DNA of 64,000 nucleotides, from contig CP154954.1 in NCBI GenBank assembly GCA_039621445.1, positions 40,603,572-40,667,571 of the forward strand. Direction: 5' to 3'. The DNA is from Euglena gracilis (taxonomy: Eukaryota > Euglenida > Euglenophyceae > Euglenales). The notes beneath the pieces were generated by a model, which saw only the letters and a program-made list of their open reading frames with translations, was not told the DNA's origin and searched no databases. The translations under genes were made by a program, and so were the position numbers. This document shows, one piece after another, positions 1 to 11,789 of this stretch (positions are counted from its first letter, which is position 1; every line of letters starts with the position of its first letter).

Positions 1-1809
1 AGCCCCGTGGCTCCCCGCCTTGTACTGTTTGAGTCAGAATGGTTTTAAACCTAGACTGATGGTATAACTAAGATACGAGGTTCGTGGTACACTTAGCGGT
101 TTGGTGGTTGTGTACCTCGCGGAGCGAATGCATAGGGCCTGAAAAACGGATAGGGAACACAAAGGAAGCGGTTATCCGCTTCCTTTGTACATAATGGACA
201 CAATTTCATTAAAAAGGGGAGAGGCTGGACCGGGTCCAATTCACTTCCCCGGACCCCCGAACGGTGCCCAGCCGTCAGGGGTTCGGTTACGGCTTTTGCT
301 GGACCGGGCAGGCGATCGTACAGTCCAGGCTCCCCAGTCATCTCAATACATAAACATTACTAAGCGTGTGGTGCATGTCACAAACTGCACTTTGTGGTAC
401 AGTTAAACGTTAAACGGTTAACCACATCGCGGATTGAATTCCAACGATGATAAAACCACACAAAAATCATTGATGGAACGTACATGAAGCGGCTTTCCGC
501 TTCGTTTTGAGGAAGTGACCAATGTGCTTAATGTCACTCGCGAGCTTCGTAACTGTTTACCGGTTGAATGTACCACGAACGGAGGAACAACGGAAATGTT
601 AGCATCCACATGAAAGAACGTGGTTACAGTGCTGGATCGAAGCCAAGATTGGTCCACAGCACATCGTTGTACACGCCTCTTAACCTTTGATACACTGCTG
701 AGTTCATCGAGTCCATGAGAAGTCCTCTGCGAACATGACCTTGGCGGAGTTTTTAACAGCAATCCGCTGACAGAAGACACCTGTATATTTAACCGCACAT
801 AAAATGAAGCGGAAAACCGCTTCACCTACGCCCGAAATCGCGATCACGTCTGTTCATACCGAGTACTGTGACCACCAAGTACTACATTAATCAAACCGCA
901 CGCATTCAGGAGGTTTACCTGAACGTGCTCTACGGGCTGCCGCTGGCAATGGCCAGCAAAGGCCGTATGTGGCGGGGACTGCCCACCCCCTCCACGTACT
1001 GTCTGTGGTTCCCTACCAGTGACAGCCTCCTTTTTTGCTTTTACAAGAGGCAGCGGGAATCCGCTTCAGATGAAGCCAGAAGCGTGGGTAGCGACTGTGA
1101 TCACCCAGGCAGTCGGGTTCATCGGTACAGAGATTGAACGCAGTGTGCTGGAGGATGTTCGCTTTCTGGTGCAAGTACATTGGTCAGCTGGTGAAAGATG
1201 GGACGTCAGTGTATATACCGAGATCAAGATACTACATACGCCCGTGATGTTGCGATGGTGGAGTAGTAACTGTGATCACGGCAGGCAGTCAAGCAAATGT
1301 GGGTAGTGACTGTGATCACCCAGGCAGTTGCACAGAAAATAAACAGCCATTAATTTTAAAATGAGGCAGAATAGGAAGCGTTTTTCCGCTTCAAAGAAAA
1401 ATGGCAGAAAAAATACGTAAATCCAACCCTACGTTTCTGAATCGCGTGGTTTCTAACCGACGTAACATGGCAGTTGTACCACCAACCACATCAATTCAGC
1501 ACAAGTTCCCAGGTACTCCTGTTTTGAGAAGGATTTTACCTGACATCGCGCTCTGGATGCGCCCAATTTGAGAAACTAACGTCCTGTTGCACCCCCCGTT
1601 TATAAATTGAAAGATCCCTGCCAAACAGCACCAAAAATCAACAAACGATGGTTATGAAGCGGAAAAACGCTTCATATGTGAAGTATAGTTTAGTTTAGTT
1701 AGAGAGATGGTTTAAATGGTCTGATAAAATAGTTTTCGTAAGAGGAAGCGGTTATCCGCTTCCTTTAAGTCTAGAGAAATCATTTCCTTCTGGTTGGAAC
1801 AGAGAAAAC
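1..1809. other. Upstream region with palindromes, no firm gene
   Basis: No convincing gene. It holds seven copies of the GAAGCG...CGCTTC palindrome (near 164, 486, 806, a weak one at 1053, then 1374, 1656, 1743) and a 30-bp repeat. A stretch at about 880-1020 reads as a plausible exon (it includes NVLYGLPLAMASKGRMW) but has no supported borders. The palindrome spacing matches the introns downstream, so this may be intronic sequence of a gene that starts outside the window. Confidence 0.4.
1084..1328. repeat. 30-bp repeat, three copies
   Basis: Copies at 1084-1113, 1263-1289 and 1299-1328 share GACTGTGATCACCCAGGCAG, with a small internal TGATCA palindrome. The middle copy is shortened and diverged. 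No function is apparent. Confidence 0.7.
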
Positions 1810-4511
1810 ATGCCTGTCAGTGCGTCGCCTGTGGAACTGGTCCTGAACATTAGGGGCCTCCGCGCATACTTGCAAAGAGGTCGACCTCGTTCGGGATGGG
1901 ACCTGTTTCACGATGCCTTCGTGGCTCATGATGCAGGTGCCCAAGGCATTGTCTCACTGTGCTGCATGGTGCGGCTGAATAGGCGATCGCGTCGCACAGT
2001 GGAAGTGGTTAGGGAGGCCTTCCTGCGGTCGTCGTCCAACTTTCCACGGTGGCTGGGACAGCTGGCCACAGGGGCGTATGCTGTGTGGCGTACACTGCAT
2101 CGACAGGCCCAACCCGTCGCAGACCCCAGTACAGTGGCCGAGAACACCCCCAGCACGCGGGCGCTGCAACAGCTTCCGAGGGCAATGAGGAGAACGCTGA
2201 GGCACACTGGCATCGTGGGTCGTACGGAGGTGCCGGTTGCAGCCCGGGCAGCGGTGGCGGCGCGGGACATCCTGGCCTCCCTGCGGAACCACCAGGTTGT
2301 CCTCTGGCTGGACAACTTCTGCTGGCTACGCTGGGGAACGGACCCGGCCACCCCAAACCTGAGCCAGAACCTCACGGCTTTTGGAACAGTGCAGGGTATA
2401 CGAATGTGTGTGCATGTTTCAATGAATCACTGGTTAATTCCCGAAGCAGTATACAACAAAAAAGTTAGGTGGATGGTAATGAAGCGGAAAAGCGCTTCAG
2501 CAGTACTCCATAAATTTGCAGGGTTGTTTGCGTCTCCATTACAGGAAGTGAATGCTGGTAACACCCCTACTTTGCACTGATGCCGCTTCCTTCAGCTAGA
2601 GAACCTGATGCAACGACAGGGGACGAGGACACGCTCCGTGACGTTCCCGGTGTCTCCAGGACATCCAGAGCTGAGCGACCTCATCGGCAACCTGGATGTG
2701 GTGGCGTCCTCCTGTTGTACCGCATCGTTGCTGCTGCACCAAGCAGTGGGTCGGATCGGACGGATGCAGCTGTCGGAGACGTCGATCAGAGTACCACTGG
2801 ATGTGGCGCGGACCAACATGCGGTCCTTACAATGGCGGCCGCTCTCGCTGACCGAGCAGGTGGTGTCAGCCAACCTGGACTTGTTGCTGGTGCTGCAGAC
2901 GGCCAGGTCGCTGCAACACCTCACTCGTCGCCAGACGCCGCTGCTGGTGGATGAGAACATCCACTACCGGTGCCTGAGGCTGCTGTACTCTGCGTCGGCA
3001 TCGCGGTACTACGTGTCCCGCTACCTGGCCGAGGTCCCCCTGCTGTACGGCATCTGGCACGCGTACAAACACACGGTGACCATCGTGTACCGGGCGTTCT
3101 TCCCGGTACTGGCCCACCTGGAGGTGTCCCCCGGAGACCAGCACCTGACGTGCAGCCTGCGGAGCCACCGGAAGGTGCTGTACATGGAGAAGCTGTTCGC
3201 CAGCCTTCTGTTGTCCCGCGAGTCCGTCATGTCCCATTCTGAGTCGCGCATAACACATGTGAAGCGTTTTTCCGCTTGCTTTGCCCCACTCGTGACTTTT
3301 CAGGATTTTTCAGGATTACGTGACATGTTATGTGCGATTCAGGTGTCAATTGACGACCAGAATGCAAGACTGGACCCGCTCTGCGGCAACAAGAGCTGAG
3401 CAACAGCAGCAACTCCGTTCGTACCCGTACCAGCTGCTGCAGGGGCTGCGGCACATCCTGGTGTTCTATGCCCCCGCATTGCTGCACCTGGGCCACGAGG
3501 TCCGACAGTGTACCTGGAAGGGGAGACCCGAGGACGAGGTGAAGGGTACAAACCGCTCGGCTGGTGCTGCAGAAGTGCCTCCTGCTGCTGATGCACCTGG
3601 AACAGCTGATGAGTCCCGGAAGGCCGCCTTCGGAGTACCAGCGGACCATCTCCCTGGCCCTGCTGGGGTGGCAGGACTGGATGTCCCGGCTGCCCGGCTG
3701 CGTGTTCGTGGAGGAGGCTGGGGAGGCCATGCTGTCGAGGCTGTCCTCTGCCTGCAAGCGGAACCCCCACGTGACCAGCTTCGAGGGTACGCTGCAGCTG
3801 TTCCTGAACCTCGGCGCCCCCTCCGGCGAGGCCCACCACAGCCGTGGCAGCCTCCGGAAGCAGCTGGTGCAGGAGGTGGCACGTCGTGTTCGTGGCCTCC
3901 TTGGCAGCCCTGGTGACCGTCCATTTCCGAAGCGGGTGGACAGCACCACCGTGCGGTGGCTGGTGGACCCGGAGACCTACCCCACCTGGATGGCACCGGA
4001 ACCTCCACCAACGCGGATGACCACTGAGCAGCTGCTGCCCGTCCTGCGACACTCCCTGCAGACGCTGGTCCGAGGACAGCGCCTCGCTGCAGACGTGGAG
4101 GAGTGGCTCAGGACCAACGTGGGTACTGTTGATCCAGATCTTCTGCAAGAAAGAGAAGAGGCGATGTACCCCTTCCTCGCGCGCAGAAGAGCCAGAGCTG
4201 CCACAGCGGAGCATCCTCTTCAGCGTCCAGATGAAGCGGAAAACCGCTTGCACGACGCGGATGAAGCGGATACCCGCTTCGGTGTCCACTCAACTGAGAT
4301 GGAGGTGGCAGAGGCATCAATCGTGGAGGGTGACCAGGAGGAAGGCAGCAGTCTGTACGAGCCACCGGAGTCCCTCTACGAGCCGCCCGGTGACTTATCG
4401 GACGGCTACGTGTCCGTGGGGGCCTCTGACGGATTGGACTGGCTGGGCTCACTGCAAGGCAGTGATATATCCGATGCTTCGTCCGACGTATCCGTAGCAG
4501 TGGTGTGTTAA
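1810..4511 (+). CDS. Multi-exon gene of unknown family, possibly transposase-like (gene A)
   Basis: About 780 residues if spliced as follows: exon 1 1810-2395; exon 2 about 2600 to about 3230; exon 3 3343-3538; exon 4 3573-4511 (TAA). The ATG at 1810 opens an uninterrupted frame. Introns 1 and 2 each hold one GAAGCG palindrome. Exons 3 and 4 are in different frames; either a 34-nt intron (GTGAAG...CTGCAG, phase 0) or a one-base error explains this. Near residue 168 is VVLWLDNFCWLRWG. Exon 2 carries PLLVDENIHY and YGIWHAYKHTVTIVYRAF. This spacing of acidic and WHxYK-like motifs recalls the RNase H-like core of large eukaryotic transposases, but I cannot name the family. The C-terminus is acidic with SLYEPPESLYEPP. 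It lies 370 bp upstream of gene B on the same strand and shares its palindromes. Confidence 0.6.
3539..3572 (+). other. Candidate 34-nt intron in gene A
   Basis: GTGAAG...GCTGCAG joins GAG to AAG in phase 0 and restores the reading frame. The alternative is a single inserted A in the ACAAACC run, because the skipped bases would also read as natural protein (ARLVLQ). The sequence does not decide between them. Confidence 0.4.
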
Positions 4512-4879
4512 TGCCTCCTGATTGCTGTTTGTGGGAGATATCTGTTGTATATACGGTATTTGGGACACGTTGGGTTCACACGCTGGCTATTACTAACTAA
4601 TACATAGGCAAATATGAGCATACCGGACCATGACCACTACAGACAACAAGAAAATGGATACCTTTTTTAAACATGGTGCTGTTTGCTCCAGGTTGGCAGT
4701 GTAAAATGGAGAGTGTTTTGCAAACAACAAGTAAAATCAAAAAAAATAAACAATTTGACTGTGTTTTATAAGTCTTTTTTGAAAATAAATGATGCAAATC
4801 CATTCATCTCAGCCTCATTTCCAACAGATTAGAGGATTATGTACATATTTTTTGCATTTTTCTTCACAGACCAGTACAC
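4512..4879 (+). other. Spacer between genes A and B
   Basis: AT-rich, non-coding. It ends in a pyrimidine tract and a TTCACAG acceptor at about 4869, just before the ATG of gene B. That suggests a spliced 5' untranslated exon, or a promoter plus 5' intron. No palindrome copy is present. Confidence 0.4.
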
Positions 4880-7800
4880 ATGCCTCCGAAGAAGCTGGCG
4901 AAGGCAGACACCACGGGACAGTCGATCCCGAAGCTGCTGGAAGACGAGGAGATGTGGCTGCAGAGGGAACAGGGTTAGATTTGTGGTTCTTTTTGGTGAA
5001 TGGACAGGTATCGATTGGACAGTGTGGCAAGATTGCCCTCAGTGGAAAGACTTCTGTTGACATTGATCATTAAAGCTAACGTTCAGATGAATTGACGGGA
5101 AAAAATCACTTTGGTCAACTAATGAAGCGGAAACACGCTTCATTGCCGTGAAATGCATTATTTCTCCCACATAAGAAATATAACTTAACTAACCCTGCAG
5201 TCGGGCAGCTGGTCCTGGACGTTGACCTGAGCCGGGGGCAGGTCCGGCGGCCCCGTCAGGAGCACGTGAACGACCTCATCACCGAGCTGAAGAACAATCC
5301 GCCGCAGGAGCTGGTGCTGACGGTGTGGCCGGAGAGAGGTGTCCACCAGCACCCTTCATATTGTGTTTGTCGTGTCAGGTGGATCAGACCCCCACACTTC
5401 AATTTGGAGGGTTGGACGTAGGTTGTGTGTTTCTCTGTTTCATCATATGGAAATGTTCTTTCATGCTTTGTGTGGGGCAATGGATTCTTTCTGAACTGAC
5501 TTGACCCCTCCTTGCAGCTACCGGCAAGTGGGTGATACTGAGTGGTCAACATCGATACCTGGCCGCGTCGGCCATCGCCGACGCCGCCATCGCCGATGCC
5601 CGGCGGCCGCCAGGCTTCACGGAGAGGTTCCGGTGCAAGGTTGTGAAGGAGTACACCAGCATCATCGAGCGCCAGCAGCTGGCCGGCAGGTTGCAGGCCA
5701 TGGACGGCAACGTCATGGACATGACCCTGGCGGACCGCCTGCACTGGCTGCTGAAGGAGGACACCCACAACCGGGACCTTGCCGAGGCGGAAGGGGTGGC
5801 GTACAACCCCACCAAAACGGAGCTGTTGAGGAACGTGTACAGCAAGACGGGATGCCGGGAGACCGTGGACGGTGCCCTGGTATGTACTGTCTGTCGCCTA
5901 TGGAAGATTATACAACCCATGTTATTTAACGAATGATGGCAGATGGCATACTCAGTTTGTAGTTGGTGGTTTTCTGATGTGTTTTCTAATACAGTAAAAA
6001 TGCACTTGGAAGCGTTTTTCCGCTTCATTATCCTCTATTTCATTTTTTGTCCACCTCAGGGCACGTGGGTCAAAGCCATGGTCCCGGTCACGGAGTGGGT
6101 GCTGCAGATAGGGGACGAGGCTGTGGAGGTGGTGAAGAGGATGGAGACCCGTAGTGGGGACCGGGTCACCGCACACACGTTCAAGTGCCTGGAGGCCTTC
6201 TACCATCCGGACGACTACGCGGAGCTGGCCCAGGTGATGTTGGACGAGAAGTCCAAGCCCACCACCCAACGGCTGGGCCAGGCTCCACATTTTACATTCC
6301 ACATCTGTCGAATGATTGCAAATCACGAAAATAAAGAAAGATTTTTTATCATGCAGAAAGGAAGCGTGTTTCCGCTTCATATATAAACTTATTTGATTTT
6401 TTATGTAAATATGTGTTCACAGTATTCACCCACTCATCCAACACAGAAAGTGGAGTCTGCTACCAAGCAGGAGACTGCGAAGCTGGTGCGCCGGAGGACC
6501 TGGACGTGGCTGCTGCAGCACCCTGAGCTGGATGCCGACGTTCTTCACCCGACCAGAAGTGTGTACTGTTTATGTGTTCTCATTAATCATATGCGTGCAA
6601 GTCTTAGAACTGCTGGCTTTCCCTATCTTTGATAACTGGTTCTTTACAAGGATAATACGCAGTCAGCATCATGAAGCGTTTTTCCGCTTCAGTTTCTTCA
6701 TTTCTCTTCTTTTTGCAGAGGACTTGGTGCAAGTGGCCGCGCTGGAGGCCGCCCTGCAGCCGGAGCACGTGAAGGTGCCGATGACCGGAGTGAAGTGGAG
6801 GTGGTCGCCCGAAGCCCCCTGTGCGGGGACCAACTTCCGATTTGTAAAACCAATTGTCGTTTCGCAGCCTGGAGTGAATGCACCCCCCCAGTGAATGCTC
6901 ACCCCCTCAGATGCTATGTCAGTTGTCCCCCGGCATCGGCCGCCCATCGAGGTGGTACGCCGCGCGCCGCTGTGGGCCGACCCCCGGTACGAGGGCCTCA
7001 GGCAGCGGCTGCTTGGCCCCGTGATGGAGCCCGTCGTCAAGATCGGGGGCGTCTTCGGCACCCTGGACCTGCACGGCATGAGCCTGCCTGGCCGCGGCCT
7101 GTCAACGCCCGGGAAGTCCAAGAAGCCCGAGGAGGAGGTGTCCAGCACCCAGGAGATCTCCACGCCAGGCCGGGCCACGGCCAAGCGGGCTGCCCAGCCT
7201 GAGGCGCCGAAGACCGGCCTCATCCACGTGGTGCCCATGCAGTCCACGGACAACGCCTGGCCGAAGGACCTCCGTCTGCTGGACCTGGCAGCCGTGGTGG
7301 TGGAGGTGGAGCCCCAGCAGTTCGCCGACGAGGACAGCGTGCATACCGAGGTGTTGAGGCTCATGCTGACGGGGGTGCCCATGATCGCCGTCGGGAGGGA
7401 CATCGACCTGCGAGATCTCCAAGCGCGGCTGACGAAGTTGCTGGGCAGTGAGATGACCGTCTTCCGCAAGGACATCGTCCTCTTCATCCCGCAGCCTGGG
7501 CCCGACCCGGAGTGGATCTGGGCGCGAAGGACCCTGTCCGTGCTCACCACCAACAAGAAGACCATGAAGGTGCACTTTATGTTATTATTTTCTTCATTTC
7601 ATGATCAAGCGGAAAAGCGCTTCCTGTTCATGAGAGAAGTTGTTTTCTTTTCTTGTCTATGACAAAGTGAATGCATACATGTACATCGTACATAACAGAA
7701 AAACCTTGTTCCTTCCCGTCGTAGGACCCCGGCCAGATCACCTTGCAGGGGATGCACCAGGTCCCGGATTGCACTTAGCATGCCAGTTAATGTTAAAGAT

Positions 7801-9038
7801 GTTGTCTTCAGTTTTCATCCTTTAAGCATGAAACTTGTGTCCCGGTTGTTTAGGGCAGTGTCACCCAACATCGTTGGTTTTTGTCCATGTCTGATTTGAA
7901 GTGCAATCCGGTGCACCCGACGTTGCCCATCTTGTTCCTGTGGAGGTGGCCTGGTGGTTCCTGCGGCGGCTGGAGGTGGCCACCGCCGAGTGGGTGATGG
8001 TGCTGAGTTCCCGGCCGGTGCTGTCCGCCCAGCTGGCGGTGCGGGCAGGCAGCGCCATCAATCTGCTGTGGGGCGTGCCGGCGCTCCCCTCCGACGACGC
8101 AGAGGCCCAGCAGCGCTGCCTGGAGGACATCGGCCGCGAAGTGAGGGTGGCCGACGGGCTACCGCCGGTGATCTGGGTGCAGGGTGGCACAGGCTTCTGT
8201 CTCTTACTCTCACTGAATTCAATTTCACATGTTTTGACATTTGATGAATGCATAGATCGAAGGTCTCCTCGCTGAATCTGTCTCTTTTTCTGGATTTAAA
8301 GATTGAAGCGGAAAACCGCTTCGAGTTGTTTTGTTTATTTTTTGCTGATTTGTATCTGCAATCCCTTTCCCTTCTGATTCCACAAAAGGCATTTTCATTG
8401 GGTTGCCCTGTGGCCAAGGACGTCCACCTGAAGATCGTCCGCCACGTGGCCCTGAACGTGTCCGGGTACATCCCGGAGGGGACGGAGACGGCCCCCGCAC
8501 CACCGACGGAGGAGGAGCCCCCGTCCAAGCAGGGCGGCCGGGACCCGAAGGAGTCCAAGGCCAAGGAGTCCCAGGACAAGCACAAGGAGAAGGAGACCAA
8601 GGACAAGCCGGACAAGAAGACCAAGGACACGCCCAAGAAGGGCGCCCGGGGGAAGCAGTCCGCCTCCTCGCAGCAGCCGGCCCGGCACTCCTACGAGTCG
8701 TCCCCGGAACCGCCGGAGCGCCCGACACACAGGGAGCGGCCTAATGGTGGATTGTCTGTGATATCTCTTTCCTTATACCATCTGTCCAGTTGGCAGTCAT
8801 TTAACAATTCTGTTTGATGAAGCGTTTTTCCGCTTCCTTATAACTGAATCAGAGCAATTTTCGTAAGATTGGTAGGGAGTATCACGTTTTACTGTGAATT
8901 GATTCCGCTGCGATTCCACTCAATGGCATCGAATCACCGTTATGTGAGTTCCAGGTCTCCCGTTTGCGCCGCTCCCTGCTGCCGAGGAAGCGGTCCGCCC
9001 TGGAGAACATCCAGGAGATGCTGGTGGATGACGAGTGA
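4880..9038 (+). CDS. ParB/sulfiredoxin-like domain protein, 11 exons (gene B)
   Basis: About 800 residues. Exons: 4880-4973, 5201-5338, 5518-5879, 6060-6233 (or 6281), 6447-6558, 6719 to about 6818, 6911-7569, 7725-7760, 7946-8176, 8389-8757, 8955-9038 (TGA). Splice phases agree at nearly all joins, which is strong support. Residues about 33-110 look like a ParB/Srx fold: VLDVDLSRGQVRRP, a helix, then WVILSGQHRYLAA, the counterpart of the ParB box II G-x-H/R-R motif. It is followed by a helical region (TLADRLHWLLKEDTHNRD). The middle part (exon 7) is mixed and unrecognised. Exon 10 is Lys/Glu-rich and likely disordered, and the last exon has RLRRSLLPRKR, a possible nuclear signal. Known bacterial ParB domains use CTP and load at parS palindromes; I see no separate helix-turn-helix here. 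Seven of ten introns contain exactly one GAAGCG palindrome. Function in this organism is unknown. Confidence 0.7.
7761..7945 (+). repeat. Intron with inverted repeats near its ends
   Basis: This intron of gene B lacks the GAAGCG palindrome. Instead CCGGATTGCACTT at its start is matched by AAGTGCAATCCGG at about 7898-7910. The hairpin would bring the two splice sites together. It could be a relic of a small inverted-repeat insertion. Confidence 0.6.
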
Positions 9039-9120
9039 GCGGGCGGCTGCGGCAGCCGCGGTGGCAGCGGGCGGCTGGTGCCGCCAGCGAGGGAGGGACA
9101 AGCGAGACCCAGACCTGGAC

Positions 9121-9160
9121 TGGACCCAGACCCATACCCACACCCACACCCAGTCCCCAA
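9121..9160 (+). repeat. CCCACA-type microsatellite
   Basis: A short run of CCCATACCCACACCCACACC type just after the stop codon of gene B, probably in its 3' untranslated region. Confidence 0.6.
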
Positions 9161-9552
9161 CCATGCGCACGCCTTCACCACACTACACCCACCCATTTCG
9201 CCGTGTCTGTCATTTGTGCTTGTCTTTGGCATGGCTGCGGAACTGGGGGCTGTGGGGTTTGTTCCAGTACTGACCTTTGTTTTGAGAATCATAGTTACAA
9301 ATCCGCAACTTGCATGGTTAATGGTGCTTCGGGATACAATGCATCTTCTCAGTACTGTTTCAGGCGGGATTTATATTTGTTGGGTAGTTCAAGTTTCACA
9401 GACCTCATTACTTTCTGCATTCAGTTCGTTTAGTGATGTTGGCAATGGTAGTTTCAGACCAGTACAGTTCACTATGAATTAGGCCATATTTATCTGCCTT
9501 GCTTTGAGGAAGCGGAAACCCGCTTCGCTACTTTCCCGCTTGTTTTTTGCAG

Positions 9553-10570
9553 GTTTTCACTCCTACCTGCTTACGATGGCCCGGTACCTCAGGCGACGAC
9601 TTTGATTACAGGTGTGTATTGTTCTGTTTGTTACATTTGTATACCATTTCTTCTGGCTGTCAAGTCTTATGCAGTATGTAGTGTGTACTTAATGTCGTTG
9701 ATTACTGCTCAGTGTGTGCCTGTTCATCACGTCCCTCCGGAAATGCTGAACGAATGTTTGTGGGCATTATTATTCGCTGTTTGAATTGCATCTACTTCTA
9801 TCTCAATTATTGCATAATTTTTCTGTTTCCTATTAAAGCGGTTTTCCGCTTCGTTGTCATTTTAAGAAAATTTTATTCAGTTTGTGTTGATATTCCCTTA
9901 GGCAAGTTTGTTCTGGTGTCGATTTTGGTAACCTATGCATGAATTTGAAGCGGAATGTCATTTTTACCGCTTCCTATATTTTGTGTTTATTATTTTCCCC
10001 CCTTTGCAGGGGGGATCATCTTCCTCTGCGTCTGGCGGCAGCCGACATGAGGTGTGTGTTTGCACTTTATTGCTGTCTTTGAATTTTTTGTAGGGTTTTC
10101 GTTCATTTAGGCTGAATTTCAAAATTTAAGTGGCGTTTTAGCTTGTTTTCGGAGTTTTTAAAACTTCGTTACTGCAAGCCAAACATGTAATCAGAAATGG
10201 CCGAAATCGGTACCTCTTTCAAAACCCTAAAAAAAACAGGCCATTTTAGGAAGCGTTTTTCCGCTTCCTTTTCCGCTTCGAGGGGGTTTAAATTTTTGGG
10301 CAGTTTATGCCTCCTAAGGAATGTTTGTGAACCGCTTATGGCAACAAATTTCTTTTGGAAACGTTTTCAATCGGTCCATTGATGGTTTTGGGTACTGCTC
10401 AAATAACGTTGCAGGGGGCAAAGATAATTGGGGGGGTTAATGCAAGGATGGGTTCTCTGGTGGTCGGCCCCCCTGGTGGAGGAAATGGAATGACTTTGAT
10501 GAGCTCGCACCTGACATCGCACTTGTCTGCCTTCTTCACCGGGGAAGCAACCTCATTGATGAAATGTTGC
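9553..10570 (+). other. Candidate small exons after gene B
   Basis: Three short GC-richer islands sit between good splice signals: about 9553-9609 (TTTTTGCAG before, GTGTGTATT after), 10010-10052 (TTTGCAG before, GTGTGTG after) and 10413 to about 10570 (CGTTGCAG before). The gaps hold one, two and one GAAGCG palindromes, as in the introns of gene B. They could be 3' untranslated exons of gene B or the start of another gene. No protein family is recognisable. Confidence 0.35.
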
Positions 10571-10599
10571 AGTCAAATGCAGCCAGCATTATTTCGTCA

Positions 10600-10800
10600 A
10601 GGCACCTTGAAAAAACCTTTAATTACCTTAAAAATACCTAAAACCTATACCTATACCTTATACCTTAAAAAACCTATACCTCTATCTTATACCTTAAAAA
10701 TCCTATACCTTGTATCTGTATATATATATATATACCTATATATGTGTGTATACACCCCTATATATGTATGTGTGTGTGTGTGTGTATACCTTATACCTGT
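10600..10800. repeat. TATACCT / TA / GT minisatellite
   Basis: Degenerate CCTATACCTTATACCTTAAAA units run into (TA)n and (GT)n. No coding. The region to 11.1 kb is AT-rich without a gene. Confidence 0.8.
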
Positions 10801-11789
10801 AACTGAAAATTTTTGGCCAAAATGCCTTTCTGACATCGCTGGAACATTGCCTATCCACCCAAACTCAAGAAATGAGTTCTTTGACTTTTTTATGTTGGAC
10901 CCCATTCGATAACCGGATGGCCCTTGGGCCGCCTTTGGAAAATTGAAAGCTCAAAAAACTTAAAATACCTTAAAACATTTTGAAAAAAAACTTAAATTAA
11001 ATTATTTTTAACTCAATTAAAAAAATTAAATATCTCTGAGAATTTTTGACTGAAATTAATGCCTGAATACAGGCTCTGATGCGGGGGGGGTTTAGACCCC
11101 CACCCACCCACCCCCTGGGGAGGGAGGCCGGGGGCAGGCTTTTGCTTAAGGACCCCCGGGGGGGGGGTACTGGCTAGCCAATCGGCTAGACACTGGAAAA
11201 AGTGGACTAGCTAGACCCCCCTCCCCCTGGGGGGGGGGTCCGGGGGTCCCCCGGACTGGAAAAAAAATTTTCCTCCGGCGCTGTGCGCCGGAGGAAAAAT
11301 GAGGTTTTTAACAGGTTTTTGGCTGATTTTGTTCCAAAAATTCTCAAAAATGGCCAAAAACGGGCATTTTTGGCCATTTTCTTAGGCGGCCTAACTCGCA
11401 CTTAGCTTTGAAAGTGACTGTAAATTTGCGCCGACGCGCAAATCCCAAAAAAAGTTTGGTTTTCGACCACCGTGGCCTGAGACTCAGGACAGTCTGAAAA
11501 TAGTGTCTCCCTGCACCCCAGGGCCTGGGGACGACAGCAACGACCTGGAACTCCACGGTCTACGGGCACAGCGCTCCCGGGTCCCAGTGTGCATGAACAC
11601 AAAGCGGCAGGTGATGAAACGAGGGGACTCCACTACTCATTTGCGCTTTGGCGCAAACTTTTGAAATTGCAAAAAATAAAACCATTTGCGCTTTGGCGCA
11701 AATTTTTGACTTTTTTGTGATTCAACATGTGGGTGACCACTGCCGCACTTGGACAATGATAACAACTTTTGTGTCAACATGTGTTTCCA

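Larger units (their letters stand above)
164..10268. repeat. Dispersed 18-bp palindrome family, arms GAAGCG / CGCTTC
   Basis: About 22 copies: 164, 486, 806, 1053 (weak), 1374, 1656, 1743, 2481, 3261, 4233, 4263, 5124, 6008, 6360, 6673, 7606, 8305, 8819, 9508, 9835, 9947 (long centre), 10249. The 6-bp arms are nearly invariant. The 6-nt centre varies (GTTATC, GAAAAC, TTTTTC, GAAAAA, GAAACA, GATACC). Mean spacing is about 480 bp. I find no further copy in the remaining 53.7 kb. Most copies lie in introns; two lie in a coding exon. Confidence 0.9.

Noticed and set aside
9947-9973. A distinct longer palindrome family at 9947
   Set aside because: Arms are the same GAAGCGG/CCGCTTC as the main family; the centre is simply longer, so it is kept as a variant.
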